Assembly (NCBI RefSeq): GCF_900105175.1 | Contig: NZ_LT629771.1 | Coordinates: forward strand, 4,978,501 to 5,042,500 | Length of the DNA stretch: 64,000 nucleotides | Direction of reading: 5' to 3' | From: Jiangella sp. DSM 45060 | Lineage (GTDB): Bacteria > Actinomycetota > Actinomycetes > Jiangellales > Jiangellaceae | Part shown: positions 44,857-53,304 of the stretch, piece by piece | How the letters are laid out: each line of letters begins with the position of its first letter | How positions within the stretch are numbered: position 1 is the first letter of the stretch | Program-made: the position numbers and the translations under genes | The notes under the pieces: generated by a model | What the model saw: the letters and a program-made list of their open reading frames with translations, nothing else | What the model was told of the DNA's origin: nothing | Databases searched by the model: none

Positions 44857-46070
44857 CTGCCGACGGTGTTGACCAGCGCGATGATCGGCACCGCGATGAT
44901 CGCGCCGATGATCGAGCCGGCCAGCGTGCCGATGGCGACGGCGACCGCGACGGCCAGCGGGTGGACGCTCACCATGCGGCCGAGGATGAACGGCTGGAAG
45001 ATGTTGCTCTCGATCTGCTGCACCACGATCAGCCCGACCAGCACGACGATCGCGATCAGCAGGCCCTGCGTCACCAGCGCCACCAGCACGGCCACCGTCC
45101 CGGTGACGAACGCGCCGATCAGCGGCACGAACGCACCGAAGAACACCAGCACGCCCAGCGGCAGCGCCAGCGGCACCTGCAGGATGAACAGCAGGATCGT
45201 GATGGCGACGGCATCGAACAGCGCCACCAGCACCGTCCCGCGGATGTACTGCCCCAGCGTCAGCCAGGCGACGTCGCCGGCGGCGGCCGCGCGGGCCCGC
45301 GCCCGGGACGGGAACAGCCGGACCACCCAGGTCCAGATGCGCTCGCCGTCGTAGAGGAAGAAGATCAGCGCGAACAGCGCGAGCGCCAGCCCGACCAGGA
45401 TCTCGATGGCGACGGTGGCCGCGGTGGCGGCCTGCTCGGTGACCGCGCTGTCGTCCTGGAAGACCGCGACGGCGCGGTCGATGTAGCGGTCCAGCTGCGC
45501 CTCGTCGATGCTGAACGGCGGCCCGGCCAGCCAGTCGCGGATCTCCTGCAGGCCCTCCTCGGCCTGGTCGACGACGTCCTGGAACTGACCGCCGACGGCG
45601 TTGCCGACCAGCGTCAGCGACCCGACCACGACCAGCAGGAAGCCGACGAACACGACGGCGGACGCCGGGCCGCGCGCCCAGCCGGCCCTGCGCAGCCGGC
45701 GCACCAGCGGCTGCAGCCCGGCGGCCAGCAGCAGGGCGGCCACCAGCGGGAAGATCACCAGGCGCAGCTCCCACGCGAGCCAGCCGACGCCGGCCACCGC
45801 CGCGGCGATGATGAGCAGCCGCCAGCTCCACTCGGCGGCGTCGCGGACCACCTTGGGCACCGGGTGGCGGTCGGGTGCGCTCGGCGACACCGTCGCCGCG
45901 GGCGGAGGCGGCACCGGCCCGGGCGCGGGCGGCTCGCTCGCCGGACGGGGCGCGCCGCCGGCGTCGCGCGACGCGTCCGGAGCGGCGTCGCGCGACGCGT
46001 CCGGACCGGCGTCGGCGGCCTGCGCGAGCCGCTGGCGGACGTCGGTCAGCCAGCGGGTCATGCGCACCAT
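44808..46070 (-). CDS. AI-2E family transporter
   Basis: The 420-residue protein has a Pro/Ala/Asp-rich N-terminal tail of about 70 residues, then eight hydrophobic helices with the conserved GVLVFFGAFVPLIGAFVTG and QQIESNIFQPFILGRMVSVH segments of the family. Members move small molecules or ions, and most are uncharacterised. The N-terminal tail contains a repeated DASRDA unit. It is divergent from the GGDEF-like/ECF operon. Confidence 0.88.
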   Translation of the reverse strand: MVRMTRWLTDVRQRLAQAADAGPDASRDAAPDASRDAGGAPRPASEPPAPGPVPPPPAATVSPSAPDRHPVPKVVRDAAEWSWRLLIIAAAVAGVGWLAWELRLVIFPLVAALLLAAGLQPLVRRLRRAGWARGPASAVVFVGFLLVVVGSLTLVGNAVGGQFQDVVDQAEEGLQEIRDWLAGPPFSIDEAQLDRYIDRAVAVFQDDSAVTEQAATAATVAIEILVGLALALFALIFFLYDGERIWTWVVRLFPSRARARAAAAGDVAWLTLGQYIRGTVLVALFDAVAITILLFILQVPLALPLGVLVFFGAFVPLIGAFVTGTVAVLVALVTQGLLIAIVVLVGLIVVQQIESNIFQPFILGRMVSVHPLAVAVAVAIGTLAGSIIGAIIAVPIIALVNTVGSYLASTRERPPPVSSG

Positions 46071-46138
46071 GCGATCCGGCACAAGGGTCAGCCTGACACA
46101 CCGGGACGACCGCCCCGGCGGCGTGGTCGGGGCCGCCG

Positions 46139-46165
46139 CGAAATTCTTTTCCGATCTCGCGTCAT
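46139..46165 (+). promoter_or_regulatory. Candidate ECF-type promoter of the GGDEF-like/ECF operon
   Basis: GAAATTCTT (46140-46148) followed by GCGTCAT (46159-46165) resembles an ECF promoter with a CGTC-type -10 element. It ends 73 bases before the ATG. Nearly the same two motifs precede the whiB gene after the ECF gene, hinting at one regulon. Confidence 0.45.
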
Positions 46166-46238
46166 GATCCGGCGCCGGCCCCGTCGTGGTGGGTGCAAGG
46201 GTCGGACGAAGCGTGCGCGAGAACGGGGAGTTCCGAGG

Positions 46239-47096
46239 ATGACGACGTTCAACCACGACGAGGCTCCGGTGACATCGTTGCTGGCCGCCTGGCTGGAACG
46301 GCCGGTGCCGGCGAGTGCGCGCGAGCCAGACCCTGCGCCCGGGACGAGCCGGGCGGAGGCGACCACCGGGGAGTTGCCTCCGCCCGGCGTCGAAGCCGTC
46401 GTCGACGCGCTGACCGCCGACGAACCCGACCCCGAGGACGTCGTCCACGGGCTGACGGTGTTCGCCTGGGAGCGCGCCGCCACGGCCGGCGACCTCACCT
46501 GCCTGCTGGACGAGCTGGACGAGCTGTGGGACGTGCTCGAGGCGTCTGTGGGCGCGCCGCTCCCCCGCCTGACCGCCCGGCACCGGCTGGTCGACGCGTG
46601 GGTCGACGCCGTCGCCGCCGAACGCGGTTCGCCGGGCATCGATCCGCTGTCCGGGCTGCACACCGCGGGCTACCTCTACGGGCGCGTGCACGAGCTCGAC
46701 CGGTTGTCTGGTGTCGAGCCGTCCGCGCTGGTCCTGTTGGCCATGCGCTGGGACCCGGCGGACGGTCCCTGGCGGCGCATCGCCCGCGTCCTGCAGGCCG
46801 CGTCGGCGCTGCGTTCACGGGTCCGGCCGGACGCCACGCTGAGCATCGTCGGCACCACGATGGCGCTGGCTCTGGTACCCGACGATGCCAGGGCACGGGT
46901 CGAGCGGATCTCCTTGACGAAGGCGGTCGAAACCGGTGAACTGAGCACAGCACATGTGCGGGTCGACGTGTTCGCTGTCCCGGACTCCAGAGCACGATTG
47001 CCTGAACTCGTGACTGGGCTGCTTGGGGGGGCTAGTGTCGATCATGAGATCAGGCCGTCCAGGTTTCGCCATTCAGGGAGTGGTTCCCTGGACTGA
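46239..47096 (+). CDS. Degenerate GGDEF-like protein upstream of the ECF fusion
   Basis: The 285-residue soluble protein has an unrecognised N-terminal half. Residues 133-262 run like a GGDEF domain: GIDPLSGLHTAGYLYGRV for DPLTGLxN, then LVLLAMRWDP, a helix and LSIVGTTMALALVPDD where the GG(D/E)EF loop should be. The catalytic motif is lost, so cyclic-di-GMP synthesis is not expected; a binding or scaffold role is possible. A GGGGAG site lies eight bases before the ATG, and the ECF gene follows after 33 bases. The fold assignment is my pattern reading. Confidence 0.65.
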   Translation: MTTFNHDEAPVTSLLAAWLERPVPASAREPDPAPGTSRAEATTGELPPPGVEAVVDALTADEPDPEDVVHGLTVFAWERAATAGDLTCLLDELDELWDVLEASVGAPLPRLTARHRLVDAWVDAVAAERGSPGIDPLSGLHTAGYLYGRVHELDRLSGVEPSALVLLAMRWDPADGPWRRIARVLQAASALRSRVRPDATLSIVGTTMALALVPDDARARVERISLTKAVETGELSTAHVRVDVFAVPDSRARLPELVTGLLGGASVDHEIRPSRFRHSGSGSLD

Positions 47097-47129
47097 GCTG
47101 CCTGGATGCAACCGGGATAGCGAGAACAG

Positions 47130-49847
47130 GTGACCATTCCAGCAGACGCCGCCAGCGACGAACAGCTCATCGCACGCACGCGCGAAGGCGACATGGGCGC
47201 CTACGACGAGCTGTACCGCCGCCATGTCGACGACGCCTCCAAGGTCGCCCGCATCGTCACCAACAACAGCGACGAGGCGCAGGACGTCGTCGCCGAGGCG
47301 TTCACCCGGGTGCTCACGCGGCTGCGCGAGGGCGGCGGCCCCGATCTCGAGTTCGCGCCCTACCTGAAGACGGTCGTGCGGCGGCTGGCCATCGACCGCC
47401 ACCGCACGTCGCAGCGCGACGGCTCACAGACCGACCCGTCCATCCTCGACATCCTGCCGACCGCCGACGACGCCATGGCCCGGTCCACCGACCGCCAGCT
47501 GGTCCGGCACGCGTTCGAGACGCTGCCCGAACGGTGGCAGCAGGTGCTCTGGCACACCGAGATCGAGGGCCGCTCGCCGGCGTCGCTGGCGCCCGCGCTG
47601 GGCAGCTCCGCCAACGCCGTCGCCGCGCTGGCCTACCGCGCCCGCGAGGGCCTGCGGCAGGCGTACCTGGCGGTCAACCTCTCCGCCGAGGTCCAGCCCG
47701 AGTGCCGTCCGTACGCGCCGAAGATCGCGTCGTACGTCCGCGGCACGCTGTCGGCGCACGACACCCGCGAGATGAGCGCCCACCTCGCCACCTGCACCCA
47801 CTGCCGCGAGCGGCGCGACGAGTTGCTGCTGCTCGTATCCGACATGCGCGGCATCCTTTGGCCCGCCCTGCTGCTGCCGGCCTCCGGCATCGCGGCCGGT
47901 GCGGTGGCCGCGGGTGCCGGCGCCGCCGGTGGCGGCGTGCTGGCGTTCCTCAACCCGGCCAGCTGGGGCAAGCAGGCGCGGCAGTTCGCCGCGGCCGGTG
48001 GCGCGGCCGCGGCGGCCGCCGCCATCGCCGTCGCCGCCTGGGCGTTGACGGGCAACGACGACCCCGCCGACCCGCCCGCCGCCGCGCCGTCCGTCAGCGC
48101 CGAGCCCGAGGCGCCGTCCGACGACCCGCCCGCCGAGAACCCGCCCGACGAGCCGCCCGCGCCGCCGCAGCAGGAGGAGCCGCCGGCCGACGACCCGGTC
48201 GAGGACGAGCCGCAGCCTGACCAGCCGGTCGCCGACGCGCCGCCGCCGAACCTGCCGGACGAGCCGGTCGAGGAGGACGAGCCGCCGGCCGAGCAGCCCG
48301 AGGTCGACCCCTCCCAGCCGTCCGAGACACCGAGCAGCGAGCCGACCGAAGAGCCGACGTCCGACCCCACCCAGCCGCCGCCGGCCGAGCAGCCGCCCAC
48401 CATCGAGGTGCAGCCGCCGGCCAACCCGGTCGTGGTCGCCGGTGAGGACGTCACCCTCACGGTCACGGTCGCCGGCAACCCGCCGCCCGACCTCCAGTGG
48501 CAGTACGCCGACCCGCCCGCCGGCTCCGGCGGCCAGCCCACCACCACGGCGGCCGAGGCGCCGAAGTCCGGCCCGCGGTTCCTGCTCGCGCCGACCACCG
48601 ACGGCACGCCTTACGTCAGCTCCGCCGAGCAGCGCGCCGGCGAGACGCCCGACGACACCGCCGACACCCCGGACGCACCGGCCGAGTCCGACTGGATCGA
48701 CGTCGCCGGCGCCACCACCGACACGCTGGTCATCGAGGCGCCCGACCGCGACCTCGACGGCCGCCAGTACCGCGTCAAGGCCACCAACCCGCTCGGCACC
48801 ATCACCACCCAGCCGGCCGTCATCACGGTGCAGTACCCACCGGCCATCGAGGAGCAACCGCAGAACGTCACGGTCGTCGAGGGCGACACCGCCGTCTTCG
48901 AGGCCGTCGCCGTCGCCAACCCGGCCGCCATGACCATCACGTGGCAGGTGCGCGCGCCGGGCGGCGAGTGGGGCGCGCCGGACCAGGCGGTGGCCACCCC
49001 GCGCCAGGAAGGCGTCCGGTCGACGCTCGAGCTCACCGACGTCAGCGGCGAGCGCGACGGCTACCAGTACCGCGCGGTGTTCACCAACGAGGTCGGCGAG
49101 GCGGCGTCCGAGCCCGCCACGCTCACCGTCCACTGGCAGCCCGAGGTCACCGCGCAGCCCGAGTCGGTCGAGGCCGGTCCCGGCGACGACGTCGAGTTCA
49201 CCGCCAGCGCGTCGGCCAACCCCGAGGCCACCTGGGCCTGGGAGAGCGCGCCGTCCGCCGAGGGCCCGTGGACCCCGGTCCCCGACGCCACCGGCAGCGG
49301 CCCCGACGCCGCGCTGACCCGTCCCGGCGTCACGCTCGACGACGACGGCACCCGCTACCGCGCGGTCTTCACCAACGAGCTGGGCTCGGTCACCACCGAC
49401 GCCGCGACGCTCGAGGTCGTGCGGGCCGGCGATCTTCGTGTCGTCATCGGCGACGCCACGCGCTGCATCCTGCTCGACGGCGAAGGCCACCCGGCTGCGC
49501 GCGACTGTGCGGGTTCGCCGGCGCGGACCTGGGAGACCCCCGGCGACGGCACCATCAGGTGGGCGGCGAACGGCCAGTGCCTCGACGTCGTCACGCCGCT
49601 GACGCCTGTGCCGCTGGCACCCCACTTCCAGTCGCCGACGTTCCTCGCCGACTGCGACGGCAGCAGCAGCCAGCAATGGCGGCTCGACCCCGACAGTGCC
49701 GAACCGCAGACCATCGCCAGCGGGCTGCACCAGCTGCCGCCGTGGGAGCACGTGCTCGATGTCGAGGGCGTTTCCCCGAACGGCCGGTTGATCATCTACC
49801 CCGAGCACGGTGGCATCAACCAGCAGTTCCGCTACCTCCAGCCGTAG
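47130..49847 (+). CDS. Membrane-tethered ECF sigma factor fused to zinc motif, Ig-like domains and ricin-type lectin
   Basis: The 905-residue protein reads, in order: sigma region 2 (about 10-95, SDEAQDVVAEAFTRVLTRL), region 4 (about 122-180, GRSPASLAPALGSSANAVAA), a zinc anti-sigma motif His218-x3-Cys222-x2-Cys225, hydrophobic segments at about 248-272 and 286-307, a Pro/Glu-rich linker (309-425), three Ig-like domains (about 425-568, 571-667, 670-764) and a ricin-type beta-trefoil (768-905, with a QxW-like SSQQW). The sigma part would face the cytoplasm and the lectin the outside. ECF factors with C-terminal extensions are known in actinobacteria; release by proteolysis or conformational change is inference. 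Confidence 0.88.
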   Translation: MTIPADAASDEQLIARTREGDMGAYDELYRRHVDDASKVARIVTNNSDEAQDVVAEAFTRVLTRLREGGGPDLEFAPYLKTVVRRLAIDRHRTSQRDGSQTDPSILDILPTADDAMARSTDRQLVRHAFETLPERWQQVLWHTEIEGRSPASLAPALGSSANAVAALAYRAREGLRQAYLAVNLSAEVQPECRPYAPKIASYVRGTLSAHDTREMSAHLATCTHCRERRDELLLLVSDMRGILWPALLLPASGIAAGAVAAGAGAAGGGVLAFLNPASWGKQARQFAAAGGAAAAAAAIAVAAWALTGNDDPADPPAAAPSVSAEPEAPSDDPPAENPPDEPPAPPQQEEPPADDPVEDEPQPDQPVADAPPPNLPDEPVEEDEPPAEQPEVDPSQPSETPSSEPTEEPTSDPTQPPPAEQPPTIEVQPPANPVVVAGEDVTLTVTVAGNPPPDLQWQYADPPAGSGGQPTTTAAEAPKSGPRFLLAPTTDGTPYVSSAEQRAGETPDDTADTPDAPAESDWIDVAGATTDTLVIEAPDRDLDGRQYRVKATNPLGTITTQPAVITVQYPPAIEEQPQNVTVVEGDTAVFEAVAVANPAAMTITWQVRAPGGEWGAPDQAVATPRQEGVRSTLELTDVSGERDGYQYRAVFTNEVGEAASEPATLTVHWQPEVTAQPESVEAGPGDDVEFTASASANPEATWAWESAPSAEGPWTPVPDATGSGPDAALTRPGVTLDDDGTRYRAVFTNELGSVTTDAATLEVVRAGDLRVVIGDATRCILLDGEGHPAARDCAGSPARTWETPGDGTIRWAANGQCLDVVTPLTPVPLAPHFQSPTFLADCDGSSSQQWRLDPDSAEPQTIASGLHQLPPWEHVLDVEGVSPNGRLIIYPEHGGINQQFRYLQP

Positions 49848-49865
49848 CCGTCCGCTGCCGCTCCA

Positions 49866-49902
49866 CACCGCCCGGTGAGCCCTCACGGCTCACCGGGCGG
49901 TG
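49866..49902 (+). terminator. Hairpin terminator after the ECF fusion gene
   Basis: CACCGCCCGGTGAGCC and GGCTCACCGGGCGGTG form a perfect 16-bp stem with a 5-base loop, 18 bases after the stop codon. Confidence 0.88.
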
Positions 49903-49953
49903 GCGTTTCCGCCGCCATTCATCCGGTTCGTCCCGGGCGGAAAAATTCCCCGA

Positions 49954-49977
49954 GAAATTCTTCGCCAGGCGCGTCAT
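49954..49977 (+). promoter_or_regulatory. Candidate ECF-type promoter of the second whiB gene
   Basis: GAAATTCTT (49954-49962) and GCGTCAT (49971-49977) repeat the motif pair found before the GGDEF-like gene, at almost the same distance (76 bases) from the start codon. The spacer is two bases shorter here, which weakens the case. A second AAATTC lies at 49943. Confidence 0.45.
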
Positions 49978-50053
49978 AGCCGACCCCGATCTCTGTCTTG
50001 TCGATCAAAGGCCCTGATCCACTCGACTCGACGGCGAAGGGGGAACTGGCCGC

Positions 50054-50332
50054 ATGACCGCACTGGCCGATCACATGAACACGTACACCGAGGACTGGTT
50101 CGAGCTGCGGGACGCATGGCGGGCGTACGCCGCCTGCCGGGGCATGGACACCGATCTCTTCTACCCCGAGGGTCGTGGCAGCACGCTGCGGGCCCGGGAA
50201 CAGATCGCCAAGAACATCTGCTCGTCCTGCCCGGTCGCGCAGCAGTGCCGGGAGGCCTCCACGGCCCTTCCGGAGCGGTACGGCATCTGGGGCGGGCTGA
50301 CCGAGGCGGAGCGGGGCTGGTCGCGCCGCTGA
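50054..50332 (+). CDS. WhiB-family regulator next to the ECF fusion
   Basis: The 92-residue protein has cysteines 28, 56, 59 and 65 (AACRGMDTDLFYPEG, ICSSCPVAQQC) and the GIWGGLTEAERG turn, so it should bind a [4Fe-4S] cluster. It has an N-terminal extension of about 20 residues compared with WhiB1 and lacks a long basic tail, which fits none of the named WhiB types well. A possible GAAGGGGG ribosome site precedes the ATG. It may be a target of the adjacent ECF factor. Confidence 0.88.
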   Translation: MTALADHMNTYTEDWFELRDAWRAYAACRGMDTDLFYPEGRGSTLRAREQIAKNICSSCPVAQQCREASTALPERYGIWGGLTEAERGWSRR

Positions 50333-50424
50333 CACCGGCCGGCCACCCCACCCCTTCTCCGTCGCTCCACCCAGCCCGAGATCACCGCCCGCACGACGCT
50401 TAGAAATGGGCGAAGTCACATCCT

Positions 50425-50438
50425 TCGTGGCGCCACGA
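50425..50438. terminator. Palindrome after the second whiB gene
   Basis: TCGTGGCGCCACGA is a perfect 14-bp palindrome with no loop in its minimal form, lying in the 232-bp gap before the mmpL gene. It may be a weak terminator or an operator. The same GGCGCCACGA half occurs in the hairpin after mmpL. Confidence 0.4.
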
Positions 50439-50514
50439 GGAACGTGACGCGCACCACATCCGACTTCTTCGGCCCCCCGGCTCCCGCCGCATTCCGCGGA
50501 CGGCGGGAACGCCA

Positions 50515-50542
50515 TGTCAGGCATGTGTCAGACGGATGTCAG
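50515..50542 (+). promoter_or_regulatory. Three TGTCAG direct repeats at 11-bp spacing before mmpL
   Basis: TGTCAG begins at 50515, 50526 and 50537, exactly one helical turn apart, just upstream of the GATACT -10 element (50553-50558), which is six bases before the ATG. The layout is that of an OmpR/PhoB-type response-regulator site activating a promoter. Confidence 0.65.
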
Positions 50543-50564
50543 ACCGGGCGTCGATACTGATCGC

Positions 50565-52712
50565 ATGTTTGCTTCGCTGGGCCGTTATGTCGCCCGACAC
50601 CCGTGGCAGGTCATCGTCGCGTGGGTCGTGCTGGCGGTCGCTGTGATCGCCACCGCTCCCGCCCTCACCTCGACCACCGACGAGGCCGAGTTCCTGCCCG
50701 ACCACTACGAATCCATCCAGGCTGCCGAGTTGCAGTCCGACGCGTTCCCCGACCGCACCGAGATGGCCGCCATCATGGTCTTCGACCGTGAGGACGGCGA
50801 ACCCCTCACCGACGACGACGTCGCCACCGTCGAGCGGATCTCCGGCGAGCTGGGCGACCTGAACCTGCCCGAGTTCGGCGCCATCACGCCCAGCCCGCCG
50901 TCGGAGAACCGGCTGGTCCAGACGTCGATCATCAGCCTGGCCCAAGACGCCAACCCGTTCGGCGAAGAGCTCATGGACAGCGTCCGCGACCTGCGCGAAG
51001 ACGCGAAGCCGCTGCTCGACGGCACCGGCCTGCGCATGGGCGTCACCGGCTCGGCCGCGCAGGGCCTCGATTCCCAGGAGGCGGCGTCGAACGCCGAGGC
51101 CATCGTCGGCATCGTGACGATCCTGCTGATCCTCGGCCTGCTGTTCATCATCTTCCGCAGCCCGATCATCGCGTTCATGCCGATCATCGTCGTCGGCATC
51201 ATCTCGCAGGTCGCGACGGGTCTCATCGCGTTCGCCAACGAGGCGTTCGACCTGCAGGCCGACTCCTCGATCACGGTCATCCTGATCGTGGTGCTCTACG
51301 GCATCGGCACCGACTACATCCTGTTCTTCCTGTTCCGCTACCGCGAGGCGCTCCGGCAGGGCCTCGACAGCAAGTCCGCCGTCACGCACGCCATCGAACG
51401 CGCCGGCGAGGCCATCGCGTCGGCGGGCGGCGCGGTCATCGTCGCGTTCATGGCACTGGTCCTGTCGACGCTGGGCATCTTCCGCTCCATCGGCCCGGCG
51501 CTGGCCATCGCCGTCGCCGTCACGGTGCTGGCGGCGCTCACACTGGTTCCGGCCATCGTCTCGCTGCTCGGCACGAAGGTGTTCTGGCCGTCGAAGGCGT
51601 GGAAGAACGAGCCGAAGGCGGCCCGGTTCGGCGCCATGGGCGACGCGCTGGGCCGGCACCCCGTCCGGTTCGCCGTCGTGTCCGGGCTGGTGCTGGCCGC
51701 GCTGGCGGTGCTGGCGTTCGGGTTCAAGCCGACGTTCGACCTCTCCGACACCGGCGTGCCGTCGTCGGCCGAGTCGACGGTCGCGCTGAAGACGCTGGAG
51801 AAGGGGTTGCCGCCGGGCGCCACCGACCCCACCACGGTGCTGCTGCACAGCACCGGCGGCGAACGCCTCGACGACGCCGCCCTCGCCGACTTCGGCACGG
51901 CGCTCAGCGGGGCCGACGGCGTCGCGCAGGTCGCCACGCCGCCGGCCGTGTCCGACGACGGCACCACCGCCGCGTACACCGTCGTCCTCGACTCCGACCC
52001 CACGTCTGACGCGTCCATGGCGAACGTCGAGGGCCCCATCCGCGACACCGCCCACGACGCCGCGCCCGACGGCACCGAGGCGCTCGTCGGCGGCACCACG
52101 TCGGTCTTCGTCGACCTCCAGGACGCCATGAACCGCGACTACTCGGTCGTGTTCCCGGTGGCCGCGCTGATCATCATGCTGATCCTGGCGGTGCTGCTGC
52201 GCAGCCTGGTCGCGCCCTGGTATCTCATGGCGTCGGTCGGCCTCGGCTTCGGCGCCACGCTGGGCGCCACCGTGCTGGTGTTCCAGACCATCAAGGGCGA
52301 CGACGGGCTGATCTTCATGCTGCCCATCTACATCTACCTGTTCGTGGTGGCGCTCGGCACCGACTACAACATCCTCATGGTGGCCCGGCTGCGCGAAGAG
52401 GCCCGCAACGGCCTCGAACCCCGCCGGGCCGCGGCCATGGCCGTCCGCCATGCCGGTCCGACGGTCGCCGCGGCCGGCCTCATCCTGGCCGGCACGTTCG
52501 CCTCGCTGATGCTGGGCGGCAACGCGCTGCTGATGTCGATGGGCTTCGCCATCGCGTTCGGCATCTTCGTCGCGGCGTTCGTCATGGCGATGTTCTTCAC
52601 CCCGGCCCTGACGGCGCTCATCGGGCACGCCGCCTGGTGGCCCGGTCACGGCGACCGCCGCGACGAACCCGTCCCGCCGGAGGAGGGCGAGCTGGTGCGT
52701 TCCGCGGACTGA
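50565..52712 (+). CDS. MMPL-family RND exporter
   Basis: The 715-residue protein has the MMPL layout: one helix, a large external loop, five to six helices, a second loop and six helices, with GTDYILFFLFRYREAL and GTDYNILMVARLREEA in the paired helices that carry proton-relay residues. Members export lipids or siderophores for the cell envelope. A longer frame upstream exists, but the ATG at 50565 fits both the first helix and a leaderless promoter. Confidence 0.93.
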   Translation: MFASLGRYVARHPWQVIVAWVVLAVAVIATAPALTSTTDEAEFLPDHYESIQAAELQSDAFPDRTEMAAIMVFDREDGEPLTDDDVATVERISGELGDLNLPEFGAITPSPPSENRLVQTSIISLAQDANPFGEELMDSVRDLREDAKPLLDGTGLRMGVTGSAAQGLDSQEAASNAEAIVGIVTILLILGLLFIIFRSPIIAFMPIIVVGIISQVATGLIAFANEAFDLQADSSITVILIVVLYGIGTDYILFFLFRYREALRQGLDSKSAVTHAIERAGEAIASAGGAVIVAFMALVLSTLGIFRSIGPALAIAVAVTVLAALTLVPAIVSLLGTKVFWPSKAWKNEPKAARFGAMGDALGRHPVRFAVVSGLVLAALAVLAFGFKPTFDLSDTGVPSSAESTVALKTLEKGLPPGATDPTTVLLHSTGGERLDDAALADFGTALSGADGVAQVATPPAVSDDGTTAAYTVVLDSDPTSDASMANVEGPIRDTAHDAAPDGTEALVGGTTSVFVDLQDAMNRDYSVVFPVAALIIMLILAVLLRSLVAPWYLMASVGLGFGATLGATVLVFQTIKGDDGLIFMLPIYIYLFVVALGTDYNILMVARLREEARNGLEPRRAAAMAVRHAGPTVAAAGLILAGTFASLMLGGNALLMSMGFAIAFGIFVAAFVMAMFFTPALTALIGHAAWWPGHGDRRDEPVPPEEGELVRSAD

Positions 52713-52747
52713 TCGAACCCGGACGGACCACCCGAACCCGCGCGACG

Positions 52748-52780
52748 CGGCGCCACGAAACCTCGCAGGTCGTGGCGCCG
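52748..52780 (+). terminator. Hairpin terminator after mmpL
   Basis: CGGCGCCACGA and TCGTGGCGCCG form a perfect 11-bp stem with an 11-base loop, 35 bases after the stop. Confidence 0.8.
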
Positions 52781-52807
52781 TGTCGGCAATTGCGCCACAG
52801 TACGGAT

Positions 52808-53218
52808 ATGAAGTGGGGAATCCGCCTGGTGCTGGCCGTCGCAGCGAACGGCGTGCTGCTGATGATCGCCGCGGTGCTGTTCGACAAGTTCCGCCTGTCC
52901 TTCACGGGCTGGCTGATCGGGACCGTCCTGTTCACCGTCTTCACCATGCTGCTGCGCGGGGTCATGGCGTCGGCGGCGCGCAAGTACGCCTCCAGCGCCA
53001 CGTTCCTCGGCGGCCTCGTGCTCACGTGGGTCGGGCTGGTGCTGACCGACATCTTCACGCCCCGCGAGAACTTCGACCTCGAGGGCGCCGGCACGTGGTT
53101 GTTCGCCACGCTCATCGTGTGGGTCGGCACCGTCATCTACGACCAGGTCGACGACCGCCTCATCGACGCCGTCCACGGGCGAGCGAAGGGCAGCGCCGGC
53201 GGGCCCGCGAGCGCGTAG
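52808..53218 (+). CDS. Four-helix membrane protein of unknown function
   Basis: The 136-residue protein has four hydrophobic segments (LVLAVAANGVLLMIAAVLF, WLIGTVLFTVFTMLL, FLGGLVLTWVGLVLTDIF, TWLFATLIVWVGTVIYDQV) and a short tail. It resembles small uncharacterised actinobacterial membrane proteins; no motif indicates a function. The ATG immediately follows a TACGGAT sequence and no Shine-Dalgarno site is seen. Confidence 0.7.
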   Translation: MKWGIRLVLAVAANGVLLMIAAVLFDKFRLSFTGWLIGTVLFTVFTMLLRGVMASAARKYASSATFLGGLVLTWVGLVLTDIFTPRENFDLEGAGTWLFATLIVWVGTVIYDQVDDRLIDAVHGRAKGSAGGPASA

Positions 53219-53304
53219 CCGGGGCGGGACCGGGCGAATCGGTCCTGTTTCAGGGGGCGAGATTGGCACTCACGGGCGGACCGATCCGCCCGTAGGTTCG
53301 GGTC

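Noticed and set aside
50517-52649. Minus-strand frame opposite mmpL
   Set aside because: Composition is Arg/Asp/His-rich and follows third-position GC bias; mmpL is clearly the real gene.
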